A DNA stretch of 14,550 nucleotides from Rhodocyclaceae bacterium (GCA_017444505.1 JAFSWK010000196.1:1-14550); one strand, 5' to 3'. Counted from the first letter of the stretch, positions 1-6,876 are shown. Made by a program: numbers and translations. The notes: generated by a model not told the origin, from the sequence alone.

Positions 1-421
1 CCGTTACCGAATCAGTAACCGTTACCGAATCAGTAACCGTTTGGGTTACCGAATCAGTAACCGTTACCGAATCAGTAACCGTTTGGGTTACCGAATCAGT
101 AACCGTTACCGAATCAGTAACCGTTTGGGTTACCGAATCAGTAACCGTTACCGAATCAGTAACCGTTTTAAGCTGGTAGTGCGTCGGTGAACTAAATCCA
201 CCTTTGCCAGCTTTCTCAATCCAGCCAAGTTTTGAAAGTTCTGCGGTTACTTCGCTGATTCTTGTCACGGGCAAGCCTGTCAGTTTTGACAGAACCTCGC
301 GCGACGGCCACACCGTGCTGCCTTTTCTCTTGTGCGCGTACAGCGCAATCAACACGCGCATCTGGCGAGCAGTTAGCTTGGCCGATGCAATCTCCACTGG
401 AATCATGGCAAACCGGCTCAT
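1..421 (-). CDS. Phage replication initiator (lambda O-like), N-terminal winged-helix part, partial
   Basis: This reading frame starts at ATG 421 on the minus strand and stays open to the left edge (140 codons visible, no stop), so the C-terminus is missing. A GAGG Shine-Dalgarno lies about 9 nt before the ATG. Residues 15-84 form a winged-helix DNA-binding domain (LTARQMRVLIALYAHKR, then PSREVLSKLTGLPVTRISEV, then the wing around LGWIEKAGKGG). From residue 86 the protein is a low-complexity repeat built on TVTDSV, encoded by the tandem 17-bp near-palindromes. In lambda-type phages the O initiator binds through an N-terminal winged-helix domain to iterons located inside its own gene, and this gene has the same plan. 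It is third in the leftward operon after cro, the position of O in lambdoid phages. The replication role is inferred from architecture and position; another phage winged-helix protein is possible. Confidence 0.75.
   Translation of the reverse strand, partial: MSRFAMIPVEIASAKLTARQMRVLIALYAHKRKGSTVWPSREVLSKLTGLPVTRISEVTAELSKLGWIEKAGKGGFSSPTHYQLKTVTDSVTVTDSVTQTVTDSVTVTDSVTQTVTDSVTVTDSVTQTVTDSVTVTDSVT
3..163. repeat. Eight origin-like iterons (17-bp near-palindrome) inside the replication gene
   Basis: GTTACCGAATCAGTAAC occurs eight times without change, at 3-19, 21-37, 45-61, 63-79, 87-103, 105-121, 129-145 and 147-163. Start-to-start spacing alternates 18 and 24 bp, giving a 42-bp higher-order unit whose extra segment is GTTTGG. 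Each copy is a dyad with only one mismatched pair (GTTACnGAnTCnGTAAC). Both spacings are multiples of three, so the array is in frame on the minus strand and encodes a TVTDSVTVTDSVTQ repeat. Iterons within an initiator gene are the lambda ori arrangement, so this is most likely the phage replication origin. The array reaches the left edge and may continue beyond it. Confidence 0.75.
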
Positions 422-424
422 ACG

Positions 425-541
425 TCATTCCTCGGCAAGTTCCGGCCAAATGTCGCGCCAGTCGTTCGGACGCAGGTCTTTGCGCGACACGGCTTTTCCT
501 GTAGCCGCCTCGGGCACTCTGGCGTACCGCGCGCTGCTCAT
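425..541 (-). CDS. 38-residue hypothetical protein between cro and the replication gene
   Basis: This short frame begins MSSARYARVPEAA and ends DWRDIWPELAEE. I do not recognise a family. Its ATG overlaps the TGA of cro as ATGA (538-541), and its own TGA (427-425) ends 3 nt before the ATG of the replication gene. That tight packing suggests translational coupling within one leftward operon. The C-terminal half is acidic with two tryptophans, unlike a random frame in G+C-rich DNA. In lambda the gene in this place is cII, but this product is far too short to be CII and has no visible HTH. Its reality rests on the overlaps and composition only. Confidence 0.55.
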   Translation of the reverse strand: MSSARYARVPEAATGKAVSRKDLRPNDWRDIWPELAEE

Positions 542-720
542 TGTCGTTGCGTCCCTTTATGCGGCGTCATGCCAGCCCGAAACATCGCAGCCATTACCCG
601 GTCTGCGATACGGGGTGGCAACGTCCTCGGCCACTGGCTTACAGCGGAGCTTGTCACCCCCACCGCGCGCGCCAGTTTGGCGACGGAACCAAAATTTTTC
701 ACGGCATCACTCTTTTCCAT
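538..720 (-). CDS. cro: Cro-like repressor (P22 Cro family)
   Basis: A 60-residue DNA-binding protein. The HTH spans about residues 12-30 (VAKLARAVGVTSSAVSQW). From memory of P22 Cro, the first 30 residues align without gaps, including an acidic/basic N-terminus, a Phe-Gly before the HTH and the terminal AVSQW, and both proteins are about 60 residues; this supports ATG 720. Cro proteins bind the shared operators between cro and the CI-type repressor gene and favour lytic growth by shutting off repressor synthesis. The gene faces the repressor at 790 across a 69-bp operator region and heads the leftward operon with the 38-residue ORF and the replication gene. No Shine-Dalgarno precedes the ATG; a -10-like TAATAT (732-727) ends only 6 nt before it, so the mRNA may be leaderless. 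Confidence 0.85.
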   Translation of the reverse strand: MEKSDAVKNFGSVAKLARAVGVTSSAVSQWPRTLPPRIADRVMAAMFRAGMTPHKGTQRQ

Positions 721-789
721 GTCTGCATATTAGCAGACTTAACATAAGATGCAAACCGCAATTACTCGATTTGCAGCTATGTTAGTAAA
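721..789. promoter_or_regulatory. Immunity operator/promoter region between cro and the CI-like repressor gene
   Basis: Three inverted repeats are visible: GTCTGC/GCAGAC (721-726 and 733-738), TAACATA/TATGTTA (740-746 and 778-784) and TGCAAA/TTTGCA (750-755 and 770-775). The last two are nearly coaxial, making a dyad of about 45 bp. A leftward promoter can be read as TTTGCA (755-750), 17 nt, TAATAT (732-727). For the repressor, TATGTT (778-783) sits 6 nt before ATG 790 with no good -35 box, as expected for a PRM-type promoter that needs activation. Exact operator borders cannot be fixed by eye. Confidence 0.6.
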
Positions 790-1464
790 ATGGGCACGTT
801 ACAAACACGCATCACAGAGGTCATGGCGCATTCCGGCCTTACTGTCGGCCAGATAGCCGAGGTGTGCGGCGTCTCGTCGAGTGCTGTGTCACAGTGGAAG
901 GAAGGTCCCATCAAGAGCATCAAGCCTGCGCCCGCCGCCCGTCTTGCCGAGCGTACCGGCTTCAACGCCCTGTGGATTGCCACGGGCGAAGGTTCCAAGT
1001 GGCGCACCCGCCCCGCGAAAGCGCCCATCGAAATGGAAAACAACCCGGACTATCCGGCCATCCGGCGCGTGCGTCTCGCCCTGTCTGCCGGTATCAGCGG
1101 CTTTGCCGTCGATGCGGATCTGGATGATGACACCCCGATTGTGTTCAAACGTAGCTGGTTTGAGCGCAACGGCTATCGGCGAGATGACCTGGTTGCCATC
1201 GGCGTCAAGGGCGCGAGCATGGAACCGCTGCTGTTTGAGGGAGACGTAGTAGTCATCAACACCGCCCAGCAAGAGCCGAAGGATGGGCGCGTGTTCGCCA
1301 TCAATTTTGACGGCGAACTCATCATCAAACGCCTCTTGCGCGATTGCGGCCAGTGGTGGTTGAGTTCGGACAACCCGGACAAAGCGCGCTATCCCACCAA
1401 ACGTTTCACCGAAAACACGTTCATCATTGGCGAAATCGTGCATCGCCAGAGCGAGCGCATCTAG
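790..1464 (+). CDS. cI: CI/LexA-like phage repressor with S24 autocleavage domain
   Basis: A 224-residue repressor. The N-terminal HTH covers about residues 16-40 (LTVGQIAEVCGVSSSAVSQW). The C-terminal peptidase S24 domain covers about residues 120-215. The catalytic pair is visible as Ser143 in GASMEP and Lys180 in ELIIKRL. A candidate Ala100-Gly101 cleavage site lies in the linker (LSAGISGF). Proteins of this kind dimerise, hold the prophage silent and self-cleave when RecA filaments form, so the prophage is probably SOS-inducible. No Shine-Dalgarno precedes the ATG; a -10-like TATGTT ends 6 nt upstream, consistent with a leaderless message like lambda cI from PRM. The gene ends convergently with the membrane-protein gene at 1461, with the stop codons overlapping. 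Confidence 0.92.
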   Translation: MGTLQTRITEVMAHSGLTVGQIAEVCGVSSSAVSQWKEGPIKSIKPAPAARLAERTGFNALWIATGEGSKWRTRPAKAPIEMENNPDYPAIRRVRLALSAGISGFAVDADLDDDTPIVFKRSWFERNGYRRDDLVAIGVKGASMEPLLFEGDVVVINTAQQEPKDGRVFAINFDGELIIKRLLRDCGQWWLSSDNPDKARYPTKRFTENTFIIGEIVHRQSERI

Positions 1465-1757
1465 TACCGGGAAGGCAGCGACGCATCGCCCGCGCCGCCC
1501 CACTGTGTGTCATCAAAATTGCAAACGAACACCCCGCGAGCGCGCTCTTCGCAAGCGCGCAAAAACTGCCCGGTCATTTCCTCTTCTTTCTCGTACATGC
1601 CCAACCCATAACCAATTGCCAGAACCGTATAAAGCAGTGCCAACAGCGGCACTGCGTCTGCCTGTGCAATTCTTTTTGTCCGCGCCAGCCACACGGTAAC
1701 GGCAAGCGGAGCCGCGAATACGGCAAGAAGCGCAGCGCCAGCAATCCAGTCATCCAT
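1461..1757 (-). CDS. Small two-helix inner-membrane protein, unknown function
   Basis: A 98-residue protein with two predicted transmembrane helices, at about residues 5-26 (AGAALLAVFAAPLAVTVW) and 36-55 (VPLLALLYTVLAIGYGLG), followed by a soluble charged tail of about 40 residues with two cysteines. An AGGT Shine-Dalgarno lies about 10 nt before ATG 1757. It follows the exported-protein gene by 6 nt on the same strand, so the two probably form an operon. The family is not recognised. The location beside the repressor suggests lysogen-expressed cargo, for example an exclusion or envelope-modifying protein, but that is inference. A lysis role is less likely because there is no endolysin nearby. 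Confidence 0.65.
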   Translation of the reverse strand: MDDWIAGAALLAVFAAPLAVTVWLARTKRIAQADAVPLLALLYTVLAIGYGLGMYEKEEEMTGQFLRACEERARGVFVCNFDDTQWGGAGDASLPSRY

Positions 1758-1763
1758 TGCGCG

Positions 1764-2072
1764 TTACCTGTAGCGCCGATTCTCTGGCGCGGCGTCCCAA
1801 AAATTATCCACCCCGTCACCATCATTGTCATAAATCCCATAGGTAGGATTACTGCGGTTTGTTGCCCCGCCCCGGCTGCTGAACTCATCGCGCTTGCGAC
1901 CGCCACGGGTTTCCGACTGTCGGTTGTTATACCGGTATTGGTCTGGCTGTGCGCGGAAATGCCCCTCTACGCACGTTCCATCCTTGCGGCAATAACCGCG
2001 CACATACGTATCCGGCGCTGCCTGTCCGGCGAACGCCAGCAGCGCCAGCGCAAAAATAGTCGACCGTCTCAT
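1764..2072 (-). CDS. Small exported protein with KDGT motif and Ca-binding-like aspartate loop
   Basis: A 102-residue protein with a Sec signal peptide: Arg-Arg at residues 2-3, hydrophobic core IFALALLAFAG, likely cut after GQA. The mature start holds YVRGYCRKDGTCVEGHFR, a motif seen in many small exported bacterial proteins of unknown function; Cys28 and Cys34 could form a disulfide. The middle is basic and polar. Near the C-terminus YDNDGDGVDNFWD (81-93) has the DxDxDGxxD spacing of calcium-binding loops such as thrombospondin type 3 repeats. A GGGGTG Shine-Dalgarno precedes ATG 2072. It is the first gene of the leftward pair with the membrane protein. Function is unknown; envelope cargo expressed by the lysogen is a guess. 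Confidence 0.7.
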   Translation of the reverse strand: MRRSTIFALALLAFAGQAAPDTYVRGYCRKDGTCVEGHFRAQPDQYRYNNRQSETRGGRKRDEFSSRGGATNRSNPTYGIYDNDGDGVDNFWDAAPENRRYR

Positions 2073-2105
2073 TTTTCACCCCCATGAATGCGCGCCTTTT
2101 GAAAT

Positions 2106-2137
2106 TTTAGGCTAAACTGCTGTTAGCGTAATTAACA
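2106..2137. promoter_or_regulatory. Dyads upstream of the 2147 gene, sharing the TGTTAGCGTA half-site
   Basis: TTTAGGCTAAA (2106-2116) is a perfect dyad. TGTTAGCGTAATTAACA (2121-2137) has TGTTA/TAACA arms and shares its first ten bases with the perfect dyad at 9035-9050. The TGTTAG half-site also occurs at 780-785 in the immunity region. This may be a repressor- or Cro-type operator controlling the rightward operon. Any promoter here is poorly defined. Confidence 0.4.
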
Positions 2138-2146
2138 ACCAGTCAC

Positions 2147-2527
2147 ATGAAGAACGTCCGCAAGACCGTATTGCATGTACTCAGTGCCGTGCAAGGCACG
2201 CTGACAGCGCACGAAATTTCTGCCCTCAGCAGACTGCCGTACAAATCGACTGTTGATGCACTGTGCCACCTGTACAACACGGGCGCTGTGTCGCGGTACG
2301 GATGCAAGCGGTTATCGCGCTGGGCAAAGACAAGGCCGCAAATGTTGCCGCTGGATATATTTTTGCGCGGCGAGAAAATCGCAACAAAAATTTCCATGGC
2401 GAAACTGCGCAGACAAGAAGCGGTCGAGCTTTGCAACGATTACCTGCACGGAAGAATGCGGACAGGCTGCTGTCTGAACGAAAAAGACCTGTTGATAATC
2501 AACAGCATCCTGCGCGGTCGAATTTGA
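2147..2527 (+). CDS. Putative winged-helix protein, unknown function
   Basis: A 126-residue basic protein. Residues about 5-50 look like a winged-helix fold: a first helix (VLHVLSAVQG), then LTAHEISALSRLPYKSTVDA as a plausible helix-turn-helix, then a wing-like stretch NTGAVSRYGCKR. The C-terminal half is helical with no recognisable motif. I cannot assign a family. It is the first rightward gene after the leftward pair and lies 43 nt before the tail block. No convincing Shine-Dalgarno precedes ATG 2147. A dyad with TGTTAG half-sites sits 10 nt before the start, so the gene may be under phage repressor control. It could regulate the tail operon; that is inference from position only. Confidence 0.6.
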   Translation: MKNVRKTVLHVLSAVQGTLTAHEISALSRLPYKSTVDALCHLYNTGAVSRYGCKRLSRWAKTRPQMLPLDIFLRGEKIATKISMAKLRRQEAVELCNDYLHGRMRTGCCLNEKDLLIINSILRGRI

Positions 2528-2570
2528 CGCAACATGGCACACTGCTCGCCCGGAAAACGAGGTACAGCCC

Positions 2571-4460
2571 ATGCCGTTTGTTCTGGACGTATTTTCTGGC
2601 TGCAAACCGCGCCTGCCAGATTCATTGCTTGCGGCCAGCGAAGCATCGCTTGCGCAATGGTGTGATTTTGCCTACGGCGAGTTGCGCCCGCTACGGCGCG
2701 GATTCCGATTCCTGCAAATGCGCCACAACAACATCCGCGCGATGTATACCGATGACGGCCTGAATTTTTTCACCTGGTCTCAGGATGTGGATGCAGTACG
2801 TTCCCCGCTGGCCGCAGACCAGTACAACCGGATGTATTACACCGGCGAGGGCGCGAACATGCGCGTTGCCAACCGTCTGTCGGCCAGCACGCGCGGCGGC
2901 GCGCCCTCGGGCAGTTATCGTGTCGGCGTCCCCCGCCCGTCTGCTGCCCCCAAACTCACGGCTGCGGAACTCCCGGTACCCAGTGCAGACAAAGCAAATT
3001 TTGACGCACTGTTTTTCTTCGAGCTGGGCGGCGTTCGCTATCAAGTCACGCCCCTGTATATCAGTGCGCCCTCCACGAGCGGGAAATGGATATTCACCCC
3101 CCCGAAACGCGCAGACGACACCCCGGAAAATGCCACTCCCGTGCTCTACCTCTACGCATCGTGGAAAGACAGCGGGGAAATGTTTTTTGATGGCTACTCC
3201 ACCAACTGCACCCTGCAAGGCGCAGACAGCTACTATCGTCTCACAATGGTAGTAGCCAATGGCTCGCTGCCCGCTGGCGAATGGGGCGGGCTGGAATGGC
3301 ATTCTGTTGGCAATCAGCCAAAGGAATTTTTCGAGACGACGTTTCAGGTTTGCCTGGACAATACGGGAAAGTCACAGGACAAGCAGGCCAGAGCTTACGT
3401 CTACACCTTCGTCAACAACTGGAACGAGGAAAGCGCGCCCTCCGAACCGGCGTCTGTCACCTGCCTGCCGGAACTGGGCGTAACGGTAGAAGTATCCTCT
3501 GCGGGCTTTTCAGGCGACTTTGTGCCCCTGAAGGAAATCCGCATCTATCGCACCGCTGACGGTGCCAGCGGCATCACGGAGTATTTTTTCTGTGGCTCCC
3601 TGCCCATGCACGCAGGCGGCGCAGCCATGACGTTTGAAGACAACACCCCCGGCGCGCTGCTCAACGATTTGCTCACCAGCTACGACTATGTGCCCCCTCC
3701 CTCCGGACTACGCGGACTAACCCTGCTGCCCAATGGAATTTTGATGGCGTTCCGCGAGAACGAGCTATATTTTTCCGAGGCCTACAAACCGTGGGCATGG
3801 CCGCCGCAATACGCAAAAACGCTCTGTGCCAATGTGGTTGGCGCGATTGCGCACGGCAGCGGCGCACTGGTGACGACAAAATCCTACCCCTATCAGGTCT
3901 CCGGCGTCTCGCCCGATGCGATGACGACCACGCGCGTAGCTGTTGACCAGGCTGGCGCATCGAAATGGGCAATGGCCGTAATTGACGGGCTGGTGGTCTA
4001 TGCCAGCCATGACGGACTGGTGACGGTCTCCGGCGTGGCCGCAAATTTGAACGCAGGCAACAGTTTTTTCACCCGCGAAACATGGCGCGAGCGCGTCGGC
4101 GCTGGTCTGTCTGGCGTGCGATTTGCCGTCTGGGATGGGCGGCTGATAGTGTTTTCTGGCGAAGGCGCATTTGTGCCGTTCCTGATTCGCCTGGACGAAG
4201 CCGACGGCACCATGACCGACCTTCCGGGATTTATTGCCAGTTGCGCCATGGTCTCGGCGCTGACCGACCAATGCTACTACGCCAATGCAGACTGGATTTG
4301 GCAATTCGGTGGCGGCAACAAAGAGGGTTGTGTATGGCGCTCACGCGAAGCGGTATTGCCGCACCCAACAAATTTTGGCGCGGTACAAGCGTGGGTAGAT
4401 GGACAATGGGTACTGGATTTTGAAGTCTCCAAAAAACAGCCGGACGGCACCGAACAATGA
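2571..4460 (+). CDS. Podovirus tail nozzle/tail-tubular-like virion protein, up to the in-frame TGA
   Basis: 629 residues to the first stop. Seen: an N-terminal MPFVLDVFSGCKPRLP, an NRMYYTGEG segment near residue 87, SYRVGVPRP near residue 116, a YVYTFVNNWNEESAPSEP fibronectin-like segment near residue 280, and a C-terminal half rich in beta-type repeats (ELYFSEAYKPWAWP, VVYASHDGLVTVSG, RFAVWDGRLIVFSG) that suggest a beta-propeller. This architecture resembles large podovirus tail proteins of the nozzle/tail tubular B kind (T7 gp12-like), which form the distal tail channel; that call is from pattern memory, not a search. A GAGG Shine-Dalgarno lies about 9 nt before ATG 2571. The frame is interrupted by TGA 4458-4460 but continues open for 55 further codons (see the next feature), so the protein may be truncated or read through. 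Confidence 0.65.
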   Translation: MPFVLDVFSGCKPRLPDSLLAASEASLAQWCDFAYGELRPLRRGFRFLQMRHNNIRAMYTDDGLNFFTWSQDVDAVRSPLAADQYNRMYYTGEGANMRVANRLSASTRGGAPSGSYRVGVPRPSAAPKLTAAELPVPSADKANFDALFFFELGGVRYQVTPLYISAPSTSGKWIFTPPKRADDTPENATPVLYLYASWKDSGEMFFDGYSTNCTLQGADSYYRLTMVVANGSLPAGEWGGLEWHSVGNQPKEFFETTFQVCLDNTGKSQDKQARAYVYTFVNNWNEESAPSEPASVTCLPELGVTVEVSSAGFSGDFVPLKEIRIYRTADGASGITEYFFCGSLPMHAGGAAMTFEDNTPGALLNDLLTSYDYVPPPSGLRGLTLLPNGILMAFRENELYFSEAYKPWAWPPQYAKTLCANVVGAIAHGSGALVTTKSYPYQVSGVSPDAMTTTRVAVDQAGASKWAMAVIDGLVVYASHDGLVTVSGVAANLNAGNSFFTRETWRERVGAGLSGVRFAVWDGRLIVFSGEGAFVPFLIRLDEADGTMTDLPGFIASCAMVSALTDQCYYANADWIWQFGGGNKEGCVWRSREAVLPHPTNFGAVQAWVDGQWVLDFEVSKKQPDGTEQ

Positions 4461-4628
4461 CACCTGCTCGCCCGTAATACGGTGACCGCAAATGACAGCA
4501 TGAGCGCATTCCGCCTGCCTGCTGGCATGGAATACGAGCGCATCCGCCTGCGCGTTGCCTGCGAATCTGCCGGGCGGCTGCGCAAAATTGCCGTCGGCAA
4601 AACATTCCGGGAGCTGGCGCAGGTATGA
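4458..4628 (+). other. In-frame TGA and 55-codon C-terminal continuation of the nozzle-like gene
   Basis: After GAA CAA TGA (stop at 4458-4460) the same frame runs CAC CTG CTC GCC for 55 codons (HLLARNTVTANDSM... to ...GKTFRELAQV) and ends at TGA 4626-4628. That second stop overlaps the next gene's ATG (4625-4627) as ATGA, the usual coupling between genes in this block. The extension has the composition of a structured domain end and no start or Shine-Dalgarno of its own that would make it a separate gene. Either a Trp codon (TGG) became TGA, or the UGA is read through to give a minor extended form, or the base is a sequencing error. Confidence 0.75.
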
Positions 4629-6229
4629 ATCGAAACTGGAACGCTCTCAGCGCCGGACAATTGACGCGACGGCAAACCGGCGTGCCCGGTGTATCGCGTG
4701 CCGCCCTCGATGCAATCGCGGACGCCAACACGCGCATGGTGTTGCAACAGATTATGGACGGCCTGGACGTGCGCAACGGCCTGTCTGGTGCGGGCGGCAA
4801 AGCGTTTGTCACCCGGGAAGAACTGAGAAACAGCGTCGAACGGGTAGAACTTCGCCTGGATGATAGCGTTCGAGAACTGCGCCACGGCGGATTTTGGGGC
4901 GACGACGGCAGCATACAGCCCGGTCAAGTGGCTGCCATCATGAACGAACTGATGGCGCAGGTCATGAACACAAAACTGTGGAAAGACCTCGGCGCGCGCG
5001 TCGACCTCATCGACAAACCCGATGGTTTGCTGGACAAACTGGGCGAACTCAATACTGCCATCATCAACGAAGCCAATGAGCGCGCCACGACCGACACCGC
5101 AATTGTCGACCAATTGCAAGCGGCAATTGGCCGTATTGGAGACAGCGAGGCAGCCATTGCCAACGAAGCGAACTTGCGCATCAATGCCGACAATGCGCTT
5201 GCCGAGACCATCAACACGCAATTTTCCGGCCTGAGCGATTCGCTGGCGCTGGTGCAAAACTCGGTGACAACAGTTGCCAACGCACAGGCCGCCACCGCAA
5301 CGCAGGTCAATCAAATGCAGGTGACGCAGGACGAGCAAGCCGCCGCCATCGTCGAAGAAAGGAATGCCCGCGTCGCTGCGGATGGCACGCTCTACGTCCA
5401 GTATTACATCAAGCTGGATGTCAATGGCCGCGTTGCCGGATATGGTCTGGCGAATGACGGCAAAACCAGCGACTTCATCGTCCGCGCCGACACATTCGCC
5501 GTCGGCTCCCCGCAGGTCAACAACGGCAAGCAAACCGTCCCCTTCATTGTTCGCACCACAGAGACCACCGTAAACGGACAGAAAGTTCCGCCGGGCGTCT
5601 ACATGGATTCCGCATTCATCGTCAACGGCGCGATTGATGCGGCCAAAATCGGTTTTGCGCAAATCAAGACCGCCCACATTGAAGACGCACAAATCACCAA
5701 TGCGAAAATTCAAGACCTCGCGGTGGACACCCTCAAAATCGGCAAAAACGCTGTTACCATTCCTGCCGCCTACGAATTTAACCTCACCGCCACCGAATCA
5801 ACGTCATTTGCATATGTCACCATCAACGTACCCATCAAGGCGGGCACGCGCATTCCAAACATGCCGTTTCTGGTCACGCTCGGAGTGCATGGCCCGGAAT
5901 TTATCAACGCCCAGCGATGTTTTGACATTTTCCTGAACAACATCAGCGGCTACCGCAAAACGCTGTTTGCCCCAGTGACCTACATTTCCGACAACACCGA
6001 CCAATCAAATTTGTGGTGGATAAACATGTTGAGCGCGGACAGCATGACCTACAGAGGAAAATTCTATTTTCTGCAAGGAATTTTTTACGCTGACGTGAGC
6101 GACACAATGAATTCATTTACATTTGGCGCATCTCTTTACCGCAGCGGCAGAAACTACGGGCAAAGAAATAACGGCGGCACGTCGCACAAACTGCGCGGCA
6201 CCCTGTCCGTGCTAGGACTGGCACGATGA
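4625..6229 (+). CDS. Tail fibre/tip protein with DUF1983 (GpJ C-terminal-like) domain
   Basis: A 534-residue protein. The N-terminus (1-70) is an anchoring-type segment (LTRRQTGVPGVSRAALDAI). Residues about 105-255 are long helical, coiled-coil-like repeats rich in Ala, Asn and Glu (NEANERATTDTAI, NEANLRINADNAL). Residues about 258-375 match the DUF1983 pattern known from the C-terminal part of lambda-like tail tip protein J: YYIKLDVNGRVAGYGL, then DFIVRADTFAVGSP, then IVNGAIDAAKIG followed by parallel-beta repeats. Residues 385-534 form a distinct C-terminal domain, probably the receptor-binding part. The start overlaps the stop of the preceding extended frame, and the stop overlaps the chaperone gene by 4 bp. 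The role is host recognition at the tail; the exact place in the virion is inferred. Confidence 0.82.
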   Translation: MNRNWNALSAGQLTRRQTGVPGVSRAALDAIADANTRMVLQQIMDGLDVRNGLSGAGGKAFVTREELRNSVERVELRLDDSVRELRHGGFWGDDGSIQPGQVAAIMNELMAQVMNTKLWKDLGARVDLIDKPDGLLDKLGELNTAIINEANERATTDTAIVDQLQAAIGRIGDSEAAIANEANLRINADNALAETINTQFSGLSDSLALVQNSVTTVANAQAATATQVNQMQVTQDEQAAAIVEERNARVAADGTLYVQYYIKLDVNGRVAGYGLANDGKTSDFIVRADTFAVGSPQVNNGKQTVPFIVRTTETTVNGQKVPPGVYMDSAFIVNGAIDAAKIGFAQIKTAHIEDAQITNAKIQDLAVDTLKIGKNAVTIPAAYEFNLTATESTSFAYVTINVPIKAGTRIPNMPFLVTLGVHGPEFINAQRCFDIFLNNISGYRKTLFAPVTYISDNTDQSNLWWINMLSADSMTYRGKFYFLQGIFYADVSDTMNSFTFGASLYRSGRNYGQRNNGGTSHKLRGTLSVLGLAR

Positions 6230-6852
6230 AATTTTATGCCGTATATCAGCGCGACACAGGCGAAATCGTCGGCATTGCATCGGGTTCCGAGAATGTAATT
6301 GTTGCGCCCGAAAACAGCCTGGAAATTGACGCCCCGAACCGGGCGGACGGATGTTATGTCGACACCACTGCCCGCCCCCCCGCGCTTGTCCGCATCCCCT
6401 CCCGCCCGACAAGCTGGCATGAGTTTGACTGGACGCAAAAATGCTGGCGTCTGCGCGCGGACGAACTGCGCGCGCATTTGATGCGGGAAGCGGACATGGA
6501 ACGGGAAATCGCATCCACCGCCCCGATTGACTACACCGGCAAACGAATGGATGCAGATGCTGTCGCGCAACGAAACATCCAAGGCAAGCTCGCAGAGCTA
6601 CGCGAACGCGAAATAACGGGCGCGCAACTGCCCGTATCAGACTGCATCTGGCGCGACTACGACAACATCACCCACACATGGCCGGACTGCGCCAGCTACC
6701 AAAGCTGGCTCTCCGGCCTGCTGGTAGCCATCGTCGAACGAACCACCGCGCTGTACAAAGCCGCGTGGGAAAAGAAAGCGCAAATCGAAAGCATGACGGA
6801 CGACGATTTGCTTGCTGCCGCCGCCGAAGCAGAAGTAGTGCAGGTCGAATAA
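6226..6852 (+). CDS. Tail fibre assembly-type protein with DUF4376 domain
   Basis: 208 residues. The N-terminal half is Tfa-like: MKFYAVYQRDTGEIVG, a Pro-rich turn, then WHEFDWTQKCWRLR near residues 64-77, the HYNWDPVAQEW-type motif common in these proteins. The C-terminal half fits DUF4376: IDYTGKRMDADAVAQRNIQG near residues 105-124, W-RDYDN in the middle, then a helix pair (LLVAIVERTTALYKAAW, EKKAQIESMTDDDLL). Proteins of this kind cap or chaperone trimerisation of the adjacent tail fibre and are swapped together with its C-terminus. The start overlaps the fibre gene's stop as ATGA, giving translational coupling. Family assignment is from motif memory. Confidence 0.75.
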   Translation: MKFYAVYQRDTGEIVGIASGSENVIVAPENSLEIDAPNRADGCYVDTTARPPALVRIPSRPTSWHEFDWTQKCWRLRADELRAHLMREADMEREIASTAPIDYTGKRMDADAVAQRNIQGKLAELREREITGAQLPVSDCIWRDYDNITHTWPDCASYQSWLSGLLVAIVERTTALYKAAWEKKAQIESMTDDDLLAAAAEAEVVQVE

Positions 6853-6876
6853 AGCGCGCTGCGCCATGATGCGCGC

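Noticed and set aside
1..166. CRISPR-like array at the left edge
   Set aside because: The 'spacers' are one base (C) or the fixed GTTTGG-containing segment, never unique sequence, and the whole array is an open reading frame in a winged-helix gene. Iterons explain it better.
4458..4460. TGA as selenocysteine, or a changed genetic code
   Set aside because: TGA ends several other genes here (for example at 2525-2527 and 4626-4628), and I see no evident selenoprotein family or SECIS-like hairpin, although I could not test for one computationally.
4277..5713. 478-codon minus-strand frame opposite the tail genes
   Set aside because: Low-complexity shadow of the tail-fibre gene; no start signal and no recognisable protein features.
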